Positions 9,586 to 20,631 of a stretch of DNA of 52,629 nucleotides are shown one piece after another. How positions within the stretch are numbered: the stretch's first letter is position 1; each line of letters starts with the position of its first letter. The translations under genes were made by a program, and so were the position numbers. The DNA is from Candidatus Solibacter sp. (GTDB taxonomy: Bacteria > Acidobacteriota > Terriglobia > Bryobacterales > Bryobacteraceae). The stretch covers positions 1-52,629 of the forward strand of contig JANYAH010000233.1 of assembly GCA_025361425.1 (NCBI GenBank). The letters run 5' to 3'. Below the pieces are notes generated by a model. The model had not been told where the DNA came from. It ran no database searches and saw nothing but the letters and a program-made list of their open reading frames with translations.

Positions 9586-11346
9586 ATGGCTCTTTTCACC
9601 CGGCGGACAGCCCTCAGTCTATTCACGCTCCCAATTGTCGATCTGCACGGCCAAATCCAGGGCATGGCCTCCCGCGGTGTGAAGGCGGCGCCTCGCGGCA
9701 AGCCTTCGGGGCTGCCTTTCCAGGCGCGCTTCACCGACGTGGCCCGGCAAGCCGGACTGAAGGAGATTGTTGTCGCCGGGCACACCGACCACGCCGACTA
9801 TATCGTCGAAGTGATGACTGGGGGAGCTGCATTTTTTGACTACGACAATGACGGCTGGCTGGACATTCTGGTGTTATGTGGCTCCCGATTCGGCGATCCA
9901 CCCCCCAACGCATCCAACCGCCTTTACAAAAACAACCGCGATGGTACCTTCACGGATGTAACCGAAAAGGCCGGGCTGTTCCGCACCGGATTCGCGCAAG
10001 GTGTCACCATCGGCGACTATAACAACGATGGCTTCGAAGACATCTTCATTACCTACTACCCCCACAACGTCCTTTACCGCAATAACGGCGATGGGACGTT
10101 CACGGATGTGACCAAGGATGCGGGGCTCTTGAACTCAGCGCCGCGTTTCGGTTCCGGTTGCGCGTTTGTCGATTATGACCGCGATGGCCATCTGGACTTG
10201 TTTGTTTCCAACTACGTCACCTTCGACATGAAAACCATCCCGCGGCCAACTGATGCCGGCGCCTGCAACTACCTGGGAGTGCCGGTGAATTGCGGTCCGC
10301 GCGGCCTGCCCTATGGCCACCACTCTTTGTATCGCAACAATGGCGACGGCACTTTCACGGATGTCACCGCGAAGTCGGGCATCGGTAAGGTGGATGGCGG
10401 CTTCGGCCTGACCGTGGTTGCCGCCGATTTCGACAACGACGGCTGGCCGGATATCTACGTGGCCTGCGATTCAACCCCCAGTCTGTTATTCCACAACAAC
10501 CACGACGGCACCTTCACGGAACAGGGGTTGGATTGCGGCGCCGCCTTGAGTGAGGACGGCATGGAACAGGCCGGCATGGGCTTGGGCATAGGCGATTTCA
10601 ACCTGGACGGCCACCTGGACATCGTCAAGACGCACTTCAAGGACGACACACCCGCCGTGTACATGAATGACGGCAAGGGCAACTTCCGGGACGTGACAAT
10701 TCGCTCCGGGCTGGGGGTGGAGACACGATTTGTGAACTGGGGTGTGGGCGTCGTCGACCTGGACAACGATGGCAATCCGGACATCTTCTCGGTGACCGGC
10801 AATATCTATCCGGAGGTGGAAAAGAAGTTCCCCCTCGTGGCGCACAAGACGCCTCGCGTCCTGTTCCGGAACCTCGGCAAGGGACAGTTTGAGGAGTTGA
10901 TTGGAGCGGCCGGCCCGGGCGTGGAGGCCGCGCACTCCAGCCGGGGTTGCGCGTTCGGCGACTTCGACAACGATGGCGATATGGACATCCTGATCGTCAA
11001 TCAGAACGAACCTCCGTCTCTGTTGCGCAACGATGTCAGCGGCGGCCATCATTGGATCAAGGTGAAGTTGGCCGGCGTAAAGTCGAATCGAAGTGCGATT
11101 GGCGCTCGCGTGACGGTGCGATATGGCGGAAACGTGCAAGCGCAAGAGGTGCTCAGCCAGTCCTCCTACTTGTCCGTGAGCGACACGCGCCTGCATTTCG
11201 GACTGGGGGCGGCGAAGACCGCGGATATCGAGATCCGTTGGCCGATGGGGCAAGTGGAGAAGCTCACAGCGGTGGCGCCGGACCAGCTGATCTATGTTAC
11301 GGAGGGTTCCGGAATCACTCGCACGCAAAAATTCAGGCAGGCGTGA
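9586..11346 (+). CDS. CRTAC1-family protein: FG-GAP/VCBS repeats plus ASPIC/UnbV domain
   Basis: 586 residues. The N-terminus (TRRTALSLFTLPIV) has twin arginines before a short hydrophobic stretch, so export, perhaps by Tat, is likely. The body is a beta-propeller built from at least seven calcium-binding loops of the form D-x-D-x-D-G (DYDNDGWLDI, DYNNDGFEDI, DYDRDGHLDL, DFDNDGWPDI, DFNLDGHLDI, DLDNDGNPDI, DFDNDGDMDI). The C-terminal 100 residues (from SNRSAIGARVTVRYGG to IRWPMGQVEKL) form the ASPIC/UnbV domain. No catalytic site is recognised; such proteins are thought to be secreted adhesion or binding proteins. Only 3 bases separate it from the TPR gene downstream, so the two are probably cotranscribed and work together. 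Confidence 0.9.
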   Translation: MALFTRRTALSLFTLPIVDLHGQIQGMASRGVKAAPRGKPSGLPFQARFTDVARQAGLKEIVVAGHTDHADYIVEVMTGGAAFFDYDNDGWLDILVLCGSRFGDPPPNASNRLYKNNRDGTFTDVTEKAGLFRTGFAQGVTIGDYNNDGFEDIFITYYPHNVLYRNNGDGTFTDVTKDAGLLNSAPRFGSGCAFVDYDRDGHLDLFVSNYVTFDMKTIPRPTDAGACNYLGVPVNCGPRGLPYGHHSLYRNNGDGTFTDVTAKSGIGKVDGGFGLTVVAADFDNDGWPDIYVACDSTPSLLFHNNHDGTFTEQGLDCGAALSEDGMEQAGMGLGIGDFNLDGHLDIVKTHFKDDTPAVYMNDGKGNFRDVTIRSGLGVETRFVNWGVGVVDLDNDGNPDIFSVTGNIYPEVEKKFPLVAHKTPRVLFRNLGKGQFEELIGAAGPGVEAAHSSRGCAFGDFDNDGDMDILIVNQNEPPSLLRNDVSGGHHWIKVKLAGVKSNRSAIGARVTVRYGGNVQAQEVLSQSSYLSVSDTRLHFGLGAAKTADIEIRWPMGQVEKLTAVAPDQLIYVTEGSGITRTQKFRQA

Positions 11347-11349
11347 GCT

Positions 11350-12576
11350 ATGGTCCACGTGAATGGGTGCTTGAAATTCCTTTGTCTTCTTGCTGGCGCC
11401 GTGCTGTTGCTGGCGCAGCGGCCACCGGTGGATGAAGCGTGGGACCTTCTGGCGAAAGGTGAGCGCGCCAAGGCTGCTCAGGTATTGCAGAACATCATCA
11501 AGGCCAATCCGCGCGATGCCACCGCACGGCTCGTGTTGGGCAGTTTGTTGGCGGAAGAAGGGAAGCGGACGGAAGCCCTGGCGCAACTTGAGGAGGCGGT
11601 CCGGCTGCGGCCGCGTTCGGCGGAGGCGCACCATGCGTTGGGCGAGGCGCTACGGGGTTTCGGCGACAGGGGCCCCGCGCGTAGCGAGTTCGAAAAGGCT
11701 GTCGCCTTGGATCCGAACTTCGCGCAGGCGCGCGTCGACCTCAGTGTGGCCCTGCTTGAGGCGCGCGAGTTTAACGGTGCTGCCGTGCACCTGGATCGGG
11801 CCATTCTTCTGCTGTCGAAGAAGCCGGATGCGGCCTATCCGAAATACCTGCGGGCCAAGATCCACACCGAAAATGGTGAAGTGGGAAAGGCCGCCGCGGA
11901 GTTGACCCAGGCGGTGACGCTGCGGGGTGATTTCGCAGAGGCGTGGTCCGACCTGGGCCTGGCTCGAAAAACTCTTTTGGATGACGCGGGGGCCCTGATG
12001 GCCTTCCGGAAATCGGTAGAAGCGGATGCTGAGAACGCCGTGGCCCAGTATCGTCTCGGTGCGGAGTACCTCCGGCAGGGGCTGGCGCACCAGGCGGTGC
12101 CGCATTTGCAGGCTGCGTACCGCCTGAATCCGGCGGACCAGTCCACGCTGAACAGCCTCCAGTTGGCGCTTCGCCAGGACGGGAAACTGGAGGAGTCCAA
12201 GCAGATCAAGGAGAAGCTGGCCGAGGTGCTTCGCAATATCGACACGGAGAGCCAAGGCGCTTTCGCCGCGCTCCGCTTGAACAACGAGGGCGCCGCACTG
12301 GAGAAGGCCGGTGACTTGAGAGGGGCGCGTGAGAAGTACCGGGAAGCTTTGGTACTGGATCCGACGCACATCGGGATCCGCGTGAATTTCGCGGTGGCCT
12401 CGCTGAGGATGGGCCAGTGGGTGGAGGGCATCTCCCAGTTGCGGGAGGCGCTACGCCGGGATCCGGAGAACGCGCAGGTCAAGACCGCGTTGGAAGACGC
12501 GCTGCAACAGGCTCCCCCGGAGTTCGGGGGAAGGGGAATGGCGCTGCCTGTCCGGAAACCCGTCCAGCCGGATTGA
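11350..12576 (+). CDS. TPR-repeat protein, exported
   Basis: 408 residues. A short signal peptide (FLCLLAGAVLLLAQ) is followed by about nine tetratricopeptide units from residue 28 on, with the usual A-x-x-x-L-G-x-x-L and A-L-x-L-x-P spacing (LEEAVRLRPRSAEAHHALGE, FEKAVALDPNFAQARVDL, YREALVLDPTHIGIRVNFAV). TPR arrays act as protein-protein scaffolds. It starts 3 bases after the CRTAC1 gene and lacks its own clear ribosome site, which fits translational coupling. In Acidobacteria and Planctomycetes, CRTAC1 and TPR proteins are often neighbours or fused. No enzymatic domain is seen. Confidence 0.88.
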   Translation: MVHVNGCLKFLCLLAGAVLLLAQRPPVDEAWDLLAKGERAKAAQVLQNIIKANPRDATARLVLGSLLAEEGKRTEALAQLEEAVRLRPRSAEAHHALGEALRGFGDRGPARSEFEKAVALDPNFAQARVDLSVALLEAREFNGAAVHLDRAILLLSKKPDAAYPKYLRAKIHTENGEVGKAAAELTQAVTLRGDFAEAWSDLGLARKTLLDDAGALMAFRKSVEADAENAVAQYRLGAEYLRQGLAHQAVPHLQAAYRLNPADQSTLNSLQLALRQDGKLEESKQIKEKLAEVLRNIDTESQGAFAALRLNNEGAALEKAGDLRGAREKYREALVLDPTHIGIRVNFAVASLRMGQWVEGISQLREALRRDPENAQVKTALEDALQQAPPEFGGRGMALPVRKPVQPD

Positions 12577-12644
12577 CGCGGCGCCATCGGCCTTGTGCTG
12601 AGCGCACGGCGATTGCTTCCGTCACCCGTATGGCCCGCCCAACT

Positions 12645-13892
12645 TCACACCCTGCGCAGGAGCATGGCGGAGTTCTTGCTGCCGAAGGCGATGCAGTTGG
12701 CAATGGCATGCTCGACCTGGAGCTTGCGCCCTATGTCGGGCACGTAATCCAGATCGCAGTTGGGGTCTGGCTCTTCCACGTTGATGGTGGGCGGCACCAC
12801 GCCGTCGCGCATGGAGAGCAGGATGGCGGCAATACCGGCGGCTCCGCAGGCGCCCTGCGGATGGCCGATCATGCTCTTCAAGGAGGAGCCCGCCAGTTTG
12901 TAGGCGTGCTCGCCGAAGGCCAGTTTCACGGCGCGGGTTTCGATGCGGTCGTTGAGTTCCGTGGAGGTGCCGTGATAGTGGATGTACTGCACGTCGGTGG
13001 GCGCAATGCCACCCTCTTTGAGCGACATGCCGATGGCGCGCGCCGGCTCTTCGCCGCACTCTTCCAGACGCACCCGGTGATAGGCTTCGCAGGTGGAGGC
13101 GTAGCCGGCGATCTCGCCGTAAATGTGGGCGCCGCGCGCCTTGGCCCGCTCCATCTCTTCCATCACGAAGAACCAGGAGCCCTCGGCCAGCACGAAGCCG
13201 TCGCGATCTTTGGAGAAGGGCCGGGAGGCGCGCGTTGGCTCATGGTTCCAACGCGTGGACATGATGCGCATCAACTGGAAGCCGCGCAAGATCAGCGGGG
13301 CGATGGGCGAATCCACGCCGCCGGTCACGACGGTATCCAGCACGCCCGCCTGAATGTTGCGGTAGGCATAGCCCATGGCGTCGGTGGAGGACGTGCAGCC
13401 GGTGGACACGATGTGGCTCAGCCCGCGAAACCCGAAACGCATGGAGACTTCGCTGGCCAGCGTGCCGATGGTGCCGGTGGGGATAGTGTACACGCTGCAC
13501 TGCTTGATCAGGCCGGCGTAATAGAGCCGGTATTGCTCTTCGGTGAAATCCTGGCTACCGCCTCCGGAGCCCACGAGGACACCGATGCCGCGCAATTCGT
13601 CGCGGGACATGGCTTTGACGTCGAGCCCGGCATCGGCCACGGCCTCTTCGACGCTCGCCACGGCGAGGGGGACGGCGCGCGAAACGTGCGGGCGGTCCTT
13701 GATCTCCACGTACTTTTTCTCGTCGAACTCGTCGGGAATTTCGCCGGCTACCTGCACTTGATAAGCGGAAGGGTCGAAGCGGGTGATCCGGCGGACCCCG
13801 CTCACGCCGTTCCGCGTAGCTTCCCAAAAGCGTTCACGCCCGATTCCGTTCGGGCTGACCGCGCCAATCCCTGTAATGACTACACGCCGCAT
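12645..13892 (-). CDS. fabF: 3-oxoacyl-[ACP] synthase II
   Basis: 415 residues, the usual length. Condenses malonyl-ACP with a growing acyl-ACP in fatty-acid elongation; cytoplasmic homodimer with a thiolase fold. The catalytic triad is visible: Cys166 in STGCTSSTDAMGYA, His307 in HYHGTSTELND and His344 in SLKSMIGHPQGACGA. The N-terminal RRVVITGIGAVSPNG and the C-terminal CIAFGSKNSAMLL are also diagnostic. No acpP, fabD or fabG is adjacent, so this may be a stand-alone or extra KAS II, or one serving a special acyl or polyketide product; the HYHGTS context (usually N/V-A-H-G-T-S) and the rather divergent first 60 residues leave that open. Convergent with the TPR gene, 68 bases apart. Confidence 0.9.
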   Translation of the reverse strand: MRRVVITGIGAVSPNGIGRERFWEATRNGVSGVRRITRFDPSAYQVQVAGEIPDEFDEKKYVEIKDRPHVSRAVPLAVASVEEAVADAGLDVKAMSRDELRGIGVLVGSGGGSQDFTEEQYRLYYAGLIKQCSVYTIPTGTIGTLASEVSMRFGFRGLSHIVSTGCTSSTDAMGYAYRNIQAGVLDTVVTGGVDSPIAPLILRGFQLMRIMSTRWNHEPTRASRPFSKDRDGFVLAEGSWFFVMEEMERAKARGAHIYGEIAGYASTCEAYHRVRLEECGEEPARAIGMSLKEGGIAPTDVQYIHYHGTSTELNDRIETRAVKLAFGEHAYKLAGSSLKSMIGHPQGACGAAGIAAILLSMRDGVVPPTINVEEPDPNCDLDYVPDIGRKLQVEHAIANCIAFGSKNSAMLLRRV

Positions 13893-13939
13893 TGATTTTA
13901 CTTTGCCTTTAGTCTTCCGGTCAGTATAGGCTGAAACTT

Positions 13940-14515
13940 ATGAATAGCACGGCACACCGGCCGGCGAAGCCGCTCGCAATTTTCCTGGCTGGACTCCAGG
14001 CGGGCATGATCGGTATTTGCTGGATGCTGGCATGGCTGGGCTTGAGTGCGATGGAGCAGCTCCGGAGTTTCTGGACAGCGGAGAATCTGATGGCCAGCGT
14101 ATTTCACGGCGACGCCGCGCTTCGCCGAGGCTTCGGCTCCAGCACGCTGAGCGGTCTCGCGCTCTACCTGCTGATCTACAGTCTGTTGGGAGCCGTGTTT
14201 GCCGCTGGAATTCGGAACCGCTTCACCGGCCTGGGGACGGTGCTCCTGGGCGTGCTGTTTTCGGTGGGCTGGTACTGCCTGTGGTTTCGCGCGCTCGGCC
14301 CAAGAATGATGCCGCTGGTCTGGCTGCTGCACGCCGAGGGCAGCACCGCCTTTGGCCACGTAATCTTCGGAGCCTTGCTGGCTCGCTTCCCGGTTTATCT
14401 GCCCAAGTGGAAGCCAGCGGCCAACGATGCGCCCCCCGCGAAAGAGCCGCCCCCCCAAACACCCGCGGCGACACAAACCAGTGGAGCGATCCCGACCGAT
14501 CCCGACTTGAGTTGA
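13940..14515 (+). CDS. Conserved-type small integral membrane protein, function unknown
   Basis: 191 residues, not recognised. Four hydrophobic segments are visible at about 11-36 (LAIFLAGLQAGMIGICWMLA), 70-90 (GLALYLLIYSLLGAVFAAG), 95-115 (GLGTVLLGVLFSVGWYCLWF) and 120-147 (PLVWLLHAEGSTAFGHVIFG), then a cytoplasm- or periplasm-exposed Pro/Ala/Thr-rich tail from about 155 to the end. It sits divergently from fabF (47 bases between starts) and only 9 bases from the end of the convergent rpsA. No ribosome site stronger than a few purines precedes it. The pattern of helices and codon use make it a real gene. Confidence 0.65.
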   Translation: MNSTAHRPAKPLAIFLAGLQAGMIGICWMLAWLGLSAMEQLRSFWTAENLMASVFHGDAALRRGFGSSTLSGLALYLLIYSLLGAVFAAGIRNRFTGLGTVLLGVLFSVGWYCLWFRALGPRMMPLVWLLHAEGSTAFGHVIFGALLARFPVYLPKWKPAANDAPPAKEPPPQTPAATQTSGAIPTDPDLS

Positions 14516-14524
14516 GCGGAGCAG

Positions 14525-16234
14525 TTACCCGAGCTCCAGTTCGATTTTTTTCGCCGCCGGGTCGAGCTTGCTGATGCGGAAGCTCCGAATCTGGCCGCTG
14601 CGCGGGCCTTCGGCCTTGGATCCGCCGCCTTGGCCACCCTTCCAGCGGGCCTGCAACATGGACGTCAAGGAAGACAGGTCGACACTTTCCGGGCTGGATT
14701 TTTCTTCTTCCTTGGGAGCGTCCGCACTCAAGCGGCAAGTGGCGTGGACACCTTCGCCCAGTTCCACCTTGGCGCGCGAACCGGAAACGTCGGTCATGCG
14801 GCCAGTCACCACGTCGCCTTCCTTGTGCTCGGCGATATACTCGTCGAGACTGGTGGGAATCAGTTGCCTCATGCCGAGACGCATACGGCGCTTCTCCACA
14901 TCGAGTTCGAGCACCAACGCCTTAACCACCTGCCCGGTGTGCAGCACATCCTGGGGATGATTGATGCGCTTCTCCGCGCTGACATCGCCCACGTGGACCA
15001 TGCCCTCGACGCCTTCGGCCACCTGCACGAACGCGCCGAACTTCTGGAGGCTGGTGACGGGACCTTCGACCACCGAGCCCACGGCAAATTTCTGCGCCGC
15101 GCCGGCCCAGGGATCGCCCAGCGCCTGTTTGAGACCGAGCGAAATGCGCCGGTCCGGGGCATTGACACCCAGCACGACCACCTCGACGGTATCGCCCGCA
15201 TTCACCACATCGGAGGGCTTCCGCACGTTCTTGGTCCAGGACATTTCGGAGAGATGCAACAGACCTTCGATGCCCTTTTCCAGTTCGACGAAGGCGCCGA
15301 AATCGGTGACGCGCGTCACGCTGCCATTGACGCGCTCGCCCACCTTATACTTGTCGGCGACCAGGTCCCAGGGGTGCGGCTGTAGTTGCTTGAGTCCGAG
15401 CGAAATGCGTTTCTTAGCGGGATCTACCTTTAGGATCCGCGCCTCCACCTTATCGCCTACCTTGAGGACGTCGGAGGGCTTGTTAACGCGGCCCCAGGAG
15501 ATATCGGCCACGTGCAGCAGGGCATCCACCCCACCGATATCGACGAAGGCGCCGTAGTCGGTCAGGCTGCGCACGGTACCGTGCACCGTCTCACCTTCTT
15601 TGACTTCGGAGTAGCGCTTGTCCTTCTCGACGCGCTCCTCCTCTTCGAGGACGGCGCGGCGGTCCACCACCACGTCTTCATCGGCGACATCGAGCTTGAT
15701 GATGCGGCAGCGGATTTCCTGGCCGACCAGCTTTTCCATTTCGGCGGCATCGCGAGCGCCGCTACGCGACGCCGGCATGAAGGCACGAACGCCCACATCG
15801 ACGCTGACGCCGCCTTTGACCACGCCGGAGACCACGCCGGCAATGGCGCTCTTGTCCGCGAATACCTTCTCTAGGGCGGACCAATCCTTCGGCCGCTCCA
15901 CCTTGAGGCGGGAAAGCTCGTAGTAGCCCTCCTGGTCGCGGCCTTTGATAGAGACCGGCAACTTGTCGCCAACCTTCGGCGAGTCGCCGGAGGCCTGGAA
16001 CTCCGCGAGGGGGATGATGCCTTCAGTCTTGTAGCCGATATCGAGGAAGACCGATTCGCCGGTGACGACGATCACGGTGCCTTCCAGTCCGCGCTTGCCC
16101 TCTTCGCGGATGCGATGAGTGTGGGACTGTTCGTACTCGGAAAGAATATCGCCAAAAGACTCGTCAGGCTCGTTGGTGGTTGGGGACTTCGGATCGACAG
16201 GCCGATCCTGGTCCAGCATGCTTGGGTTGGACAT
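14525..16234 (-). CDS. rpsA: 30S ribosomal protein S1
   Basis: 569 residues, a typical length for six-domain S1. It helps load mRNA onto the 30S subunit. Six S1 (OB-fold) domains are visible: about 48-115 (GTVIVVTGESVFLDIGYKTE), 128-195 (GVVSGVVKGGVSVDVGVRAF), 213-281 (GTVRSLTDYGAFVDIGGVDA), 296-367 (GSVTRVTDFGAFVELEKGIE), 383-452 (GPVTSLQKFGAFVQVAEGVE) and a degenerate sixth near 470-540. As usual, domains 1-2 are the most divergent and 3-5 the most canonical. The final 30 residues are charged and end KKIELELG. No cmk gene is next to it, unlike many genomes. It is divergent from the histidine kinase with only 48 bases between the starts. Confidence 0.95.
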   Translation of the reverse strand: MSNPSMLDQDRPVDPKSPTTNEPDESFGDILSEYEQSHTHRIREEGKRGLEGTVIVVTGESVFLDIGYKTEGIIPLAEFQASGDSPKVGDKLPVSIKGRDQEGYYELSRLKVERPKDWSALEKVFADKSAIAGVVSGVVKGGVSVDVGVRAFMPASRSGARDAAEMEKLVGQEIRCRIIKLDVADEDVVVDRRAVLEEEERVEKDKRYSEVKEGETVHGTVRSLTDYGAFVDIGGVDALLHVADISWGRVNKPSDVLKVGDKVEARILKVDPAKKRISLGLKQLQPHPWDLVADKYKVGERVNGSVTRVTDFGAFVELEKGIEGLLHLSEMSWTKNVRKPSDVVNAGDTVEVVVLGVNAPDRRISLGLKQALGDPWAGAAQKFAVGSVVEGPVTSLQKFGAFVQVAEGVEGMVHVGDVSAEKRINHPQDVLHTGQVVKALVLELDVEKRRMRLGMRQLIPTSLDEYIAEHKEGDVVTGRMTDVSGSRAKVELGEGVHATCRLSADAPKEEEKSSPESVDLSSLTSMLQARWKGGQGGGSKAEGPRSGQIRSFRISKLDPAAKKIELELG

Positions 16235-16282
16235 GGGACGTTACTTAAACATTGTGGCATAATCCCGACTGGGATATCTCGC

Positions 16283-17542
16283 GTGCCAGAAAGTCTATTC
16301 TTCAGGTGGTTACGGCTGATCCGTCCGCAGGATTTCGTCTGGATCCCTCTGTTCATCGCTCTGGCCGCCACCAGCGAGATTCTGGACGTATTCGTGGTGG
16401 TTCCACTGGTCGCTCTGGGACTGGTGCAAGTGCTGGAGCCGAAGCTTCCGGTGCTGGGTTCGGCGCGCTGGCGAGGGGCGTGGATCTTGCTGAAACTGGT
16501 CCTGGTCTACCTGTTGATCGCGTATACGGGCGGGATTCAGAGCAACTTCTGGCTGTTGCTGCTGCTGCCGGTGGTTTCGGCGGCAACGGTATCGGGCGTG
16601 ATGGGCACGATGGTGTTCACGGCGCTGGCCGCCTGCGCCTATCTCTCTTTCCTTCTCTTCCTGGACTGGGAAAAGTTCGTCCTGGAGCGGCCGGAGATCG
16701 AGGGAATGATTCAGCGGCTGGTTTGCCTGTTCATGGTGGGAAACCTGGCGAATGTGCTGGCGGAGGCGCTGCGCGTGCAAAGCGAGAAGCACCGGCGAGC
16801 CGCGGAGCATTTGGCGGAGGCGAACCGTCAGGTGCTGCTGGCGCACGAGGCGGTGCGGCGCTCCGATAAACTGGCGGCGCTGGGGCAACTCACCGCGGGG
16901 TTGGCGCACGAACTACGCAATCCGCTGGGCACCATCAAGGCGTCGGCGGAGATGTTGAACCAGCAACTCAGCGCGGAGAATGAAGTGGCGCGCGAAGTGG
17001 CGGGGTTCATTTCGACGGAAGTGGACCGCACCAATTCGCTGGTCACGCGATTTCTGCAATTCGCGCGCCCGCTGCGGCTGCACCTGGAAACCGCGGACCT
17101 GGCGCAATTGCTGGACCGGGCGATCGCCGGTGCGGAGCGGGAGGCGCCGGGGATCGCGATCTATCGGAATTATGCGCTGGAGATTCCAGCCTTCTCCTTC
17201 GATGCGGAGTTGTTGGAGCGGGTGTTCTACAATTTGGTGCTAAACGCGGCCCAGGCCACTGCCCACGGGGGCACGGTGACGGTGAAGACGCGCGCCGAAG
17301 GGCGCACGGCCGAGATCGCGGTGATCGACCGCGGAGTGGGGATCGACGCGGCCCAGATGAAGGATATTTTCAATCCGTTTTTCACCACCAAGCCCGAGGG
17401 GGTGGGGCTTGGCCTGGCGATTGTCGCCAAGATCGTGGACGAGCACGGCGGTAAGATAGCAGTAGAGAGCGAACCCGGCAAAGGTAGCATCTTCTGCGTC
17501 TCGCTGCCCATGGATCCGGCGCCCTCCCCACCCGCCGAATGA
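16283..17542 (+). CDS. Membrane sensor histidine kinase (NtrB/AtoS-type)
   Basis: 419 residues from a GTG at 16283. The frame is open back to 16115, but that would overlap the divergent rpsA gene by 120 bases, and the translation there has no membrane character, so the GTG (with GGGAT 9 bases upstream) is preferred. Residues about 15-135 hold five or six hydrophobic segments without a large periplasmic loop. A short linker with charged helices leads to HisKA (GQLTAGLAHELRNPLGTIKA; phospho-acceptor His209) and HATPase_c with N-box NLVLNAAQA, G1 DRGVGID, F-box FNPFFTTK and G2 GVGLGLAIV. It overlaps the next gene by 4 bases (ATGA) and forms a two-component system with it. The signal is unknown; a membrane-embedded sensor suggests a lipophilic or envelope cue. 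Confidence 0.9.
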   Translation: MPESLFFRWLRLIRPQDFVWIPLFIALAATSEILDVFVVVPLVALGLVQVLEPKLPVLGSARWRGAWILLKLVLVYLLIAYTGGIQSNFWLLLLLPVVSAATVSGVMGTMVFTALAACAYLSFLLFLDWEKFVLERPEIEGMIQRLVCLFMVGNLANVLAEALRVQSEKHRRAAEHLAEANRQVLLAHEAVRRSDKLAALGQLTAGLAHELRNPLGTIKASAEMLNQQLSAENEVAREVAGFISTEVDRTNSLVTRFLQFARPLRLHLETADLAQLLDRAIAGAEREAPGIAIYRNYALEIPAFSFDAELLERVFYNLVLNAAQATAHGGTVTVKTRAEGRTAEIAVIDRGVGIDAAQMKDIFNPFFTTKPEGVGLGLAIVAKIVDEHGGKIAVESEPGKGSIFCVSLPMDPAPSPPAE

Positions 17543-18888
17543 AGAAACGCATCCTGGTTGTCGAAGACGAAGAGAAACTCCGTCGCGTGCTCGAATTGCA
17601 ACTGATGTCCGCCGGGTTCGAGGTGGACAAAGCGGCGAGCGCCGAAGAAGGATTGAAACTGGTGGACCGCGCCGCCATGGTGCTGACCGATCTGAAGCTG
17701 CCGCATATGGATGGGCAGGAGTTCCTGGCGCTGATCCGGCGGCAGAACGCGCAGGTGCCGGTGGTCATGATGACGGCGTACGGCAGCGTGGAAACGGCGG
17801 TGGAAGCAATGAAGGCCGGCGCCACCGATTTTCTGCTGAAGCCGTTTTCGCTGGAGCACCTGATGCAGGTGGTGCATAAGGCGCTGGAGGTGCGGGCGCT
17901 GCGCGACGAGAATCGCCAGCTCAAGGAAGAACTGGGGCGGCGCTACGAATTCGACAACATCATCGGGCGGAGCGCGGCGATGCAGGAGATTTTCGCGGCG
18001 ATCGAGCGCGTGGGGCCCACCCGCGCCACCGTGCTGTTGACGGGAGAAAGCGGCGTGGGCAAGGATTTGATCGCTCGCGCGATTCACTTTCATTCCCCCC
18101 GCAAGGACCGGCCGCTGGTGAAGATCAACTGCTCGGCGATCCCGGAGAATTTGATGGAGAGCGAGCTCTTTGGTTACGAGAAGGGCGCGTTCACGGGTGC
18201 GCAGACGACCAAGCCGGGCAAGTTCGAGCAGGCGGACACGGGGACGGTATTTCTGGACGAGATAGGCGACGTGCCGACGGCGATTCAGGTGAAGCTGCTG
18301 CGGGTTTTGCAGGAGCGGGAATTTGAGCGGTTGGGAAGCAATGTGACGCGGCACATCGATATACGCCTAATAGCGGCGACCAACCAGGATCTGCGAGCGG
18401 CGCTGGAGCAGGGGACGTTTCGCGAGGACCTCTACTACCGGCTGAACGTGGTGCCGCTGAATATTCCGCCGTTGCGGGAGCGCAAGGTGGACATCCCGAC
18501 GCTGGCCAATCACTTCGTCAGTAAGCTGGCTCCGGAGACGGGGTGCCGGGTGGAATCGATCACCGAAGCGGCGATGGAAAAACTGGTGGCGTACCACTGG
18601 CCGGGCAATGTGAGAGAGCTGGAGAACGTGATCGAGCGCAGCCTGGTGATGGCGACGGAGACGCAGTTGGATGCGAGCGATATCAAACTGGAGAGCGCGC
18701 CGCGGCCTCGGGGGGTGGGCGATTCGCATTTCCTGCCGGAAGGGCTGAGTCTGGATCAATACGAGCAGGACATCATTAAGGAAGCGCTACGGCGGGCGGA
18801 CGGGAATAAGAGTCAGGCGGCGCGGCTGCTGGGGCTGACCAGAAATGCCCTGCGCTATCGGTTGACGCAGATGGGGCTGGAGAGTTGA
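17539..18888 (+). CDS. Sigma-54-dependent response regulator (NtrC family)
   Basis: 449 residues. Receiver domain 1-118 with acidic pocket (EDE at 9-11), phospho-acceptor Asp51 in [11 protein letters not shown] and Lys101 in LLKPF. AAA+ domain about 142-370 with Walker A GESGVGKD (169-176), the sigma-54 contact loop GAFTGA (216-221), Walker B VFLDEIGD (237-244) and the arginine-finger region [11 protein letters not shown]. The last 45 residues form a Fis-type helix-turn-helix ([20 protein letters not shown]). It should bind an enhancer and activate RpoN promoters when phosphorylated by the kinase upstream, with which it overlaps by 4 bases. No -24/-12 promoter was recognised nearby, so targets are probably elsewhere. 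Confidence 0.95.
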   Translation: MKKRILVVEDEEKLRRVLELQLMSAGFEVDKAASAEEGLKLVDRAAMVLTDLKLPHMDGQEFLALIRRQNAQVPVVMMTAYGSVETAVEAMKAGATDFLLKPFSLEHLMQVVHKALEVRALRDENRQLKEELGRRYEFDNIIGRSAAMQEIFAAIERVGPTRATVLLTGESGVGKDLIARAIHFHSPRKDRPLVKINCSAIPENLMESELFGYEKGAFTGAQTTKPGKFEQADTGTVFLDEIGDVPTAIQVKLLRVLQEREFERLGSNVTRHIDIRLIAATNQDLRAALEQGTFREDLYYRLNVVPLNIPPLRERKVDIPTLANHFVSKLAPETGCRVESITEAAMEKLVAYHWPGNVRELENVIERSLVMATETQLDASDIKLESAPRPRGVGDSHFLPEGLSLDQYEQDIIKEALRRADGNKSQAARLLGLTRNALRYRLTQMGLES

Positions 18889-18907
18889 GCGGCTAGGGGA
18901 GATGCGA

Positions 18908-18951
18908 TTCAACGCAGAGATGCGGAGATCGCGGAGATGAGCGCAGAAAAA
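18908..18951 (+). repeat. Dispersed CGCAGAGA-type repeat, copy 1
   Basis: A purine-rich stretch beginning TTCAACGCAGAGA and continuing with GCGGAG units to GCAGAAAAA. The reverse complement of 34031-34073 has the same design (TTCACCGCGGA, CAGAGA, GCAGAGGA, CGCGGAGAAAA). The ATG at 18937 falls inside this copy, so the apparent first 14 residues of pgi are repeat-derived. Confidence 0.6.
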
Positions 18952-18978
18952 GGCAAGAACAAGTTCCAGGGGATCTTT

Positions 18979-20562
<1,584 letters not shown>

Positions 20563-20571
20563 GGGGAAACC

Positions 20572-20599
20572 CGCCAAAACCGGACATCGGTTTCCGGCG
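20572..20599. terminator. Hairpin between convergent pgi and rrf2
   Basis: Inverted repeat CGCC-A-AAACCG / CGGTTT-CC-GGCG with a 5-nt loop (one small internal mismatch), 9 bases after the pgi stop. It can form on either strand, so it may end both converging transcripts. No U-tract is present. Confidence 0.4.
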
Positions 20600-20631
20600 T
20601 CTCGGCCAATCCTCTATGGCCGCGCACCGGT

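Noticed and set aside
12417-13895. 492-codon plus-strand frame
   Set aside because: Antisense of fabF, whose catalytic residues are intact on the other strand.
16115-16282. Upstream extension of the histidine kinase
   Set aside because: Overlaps the divergent rpsA coding sequence and lacks membrane or sensor features; the GTG at 16283 is a better start.
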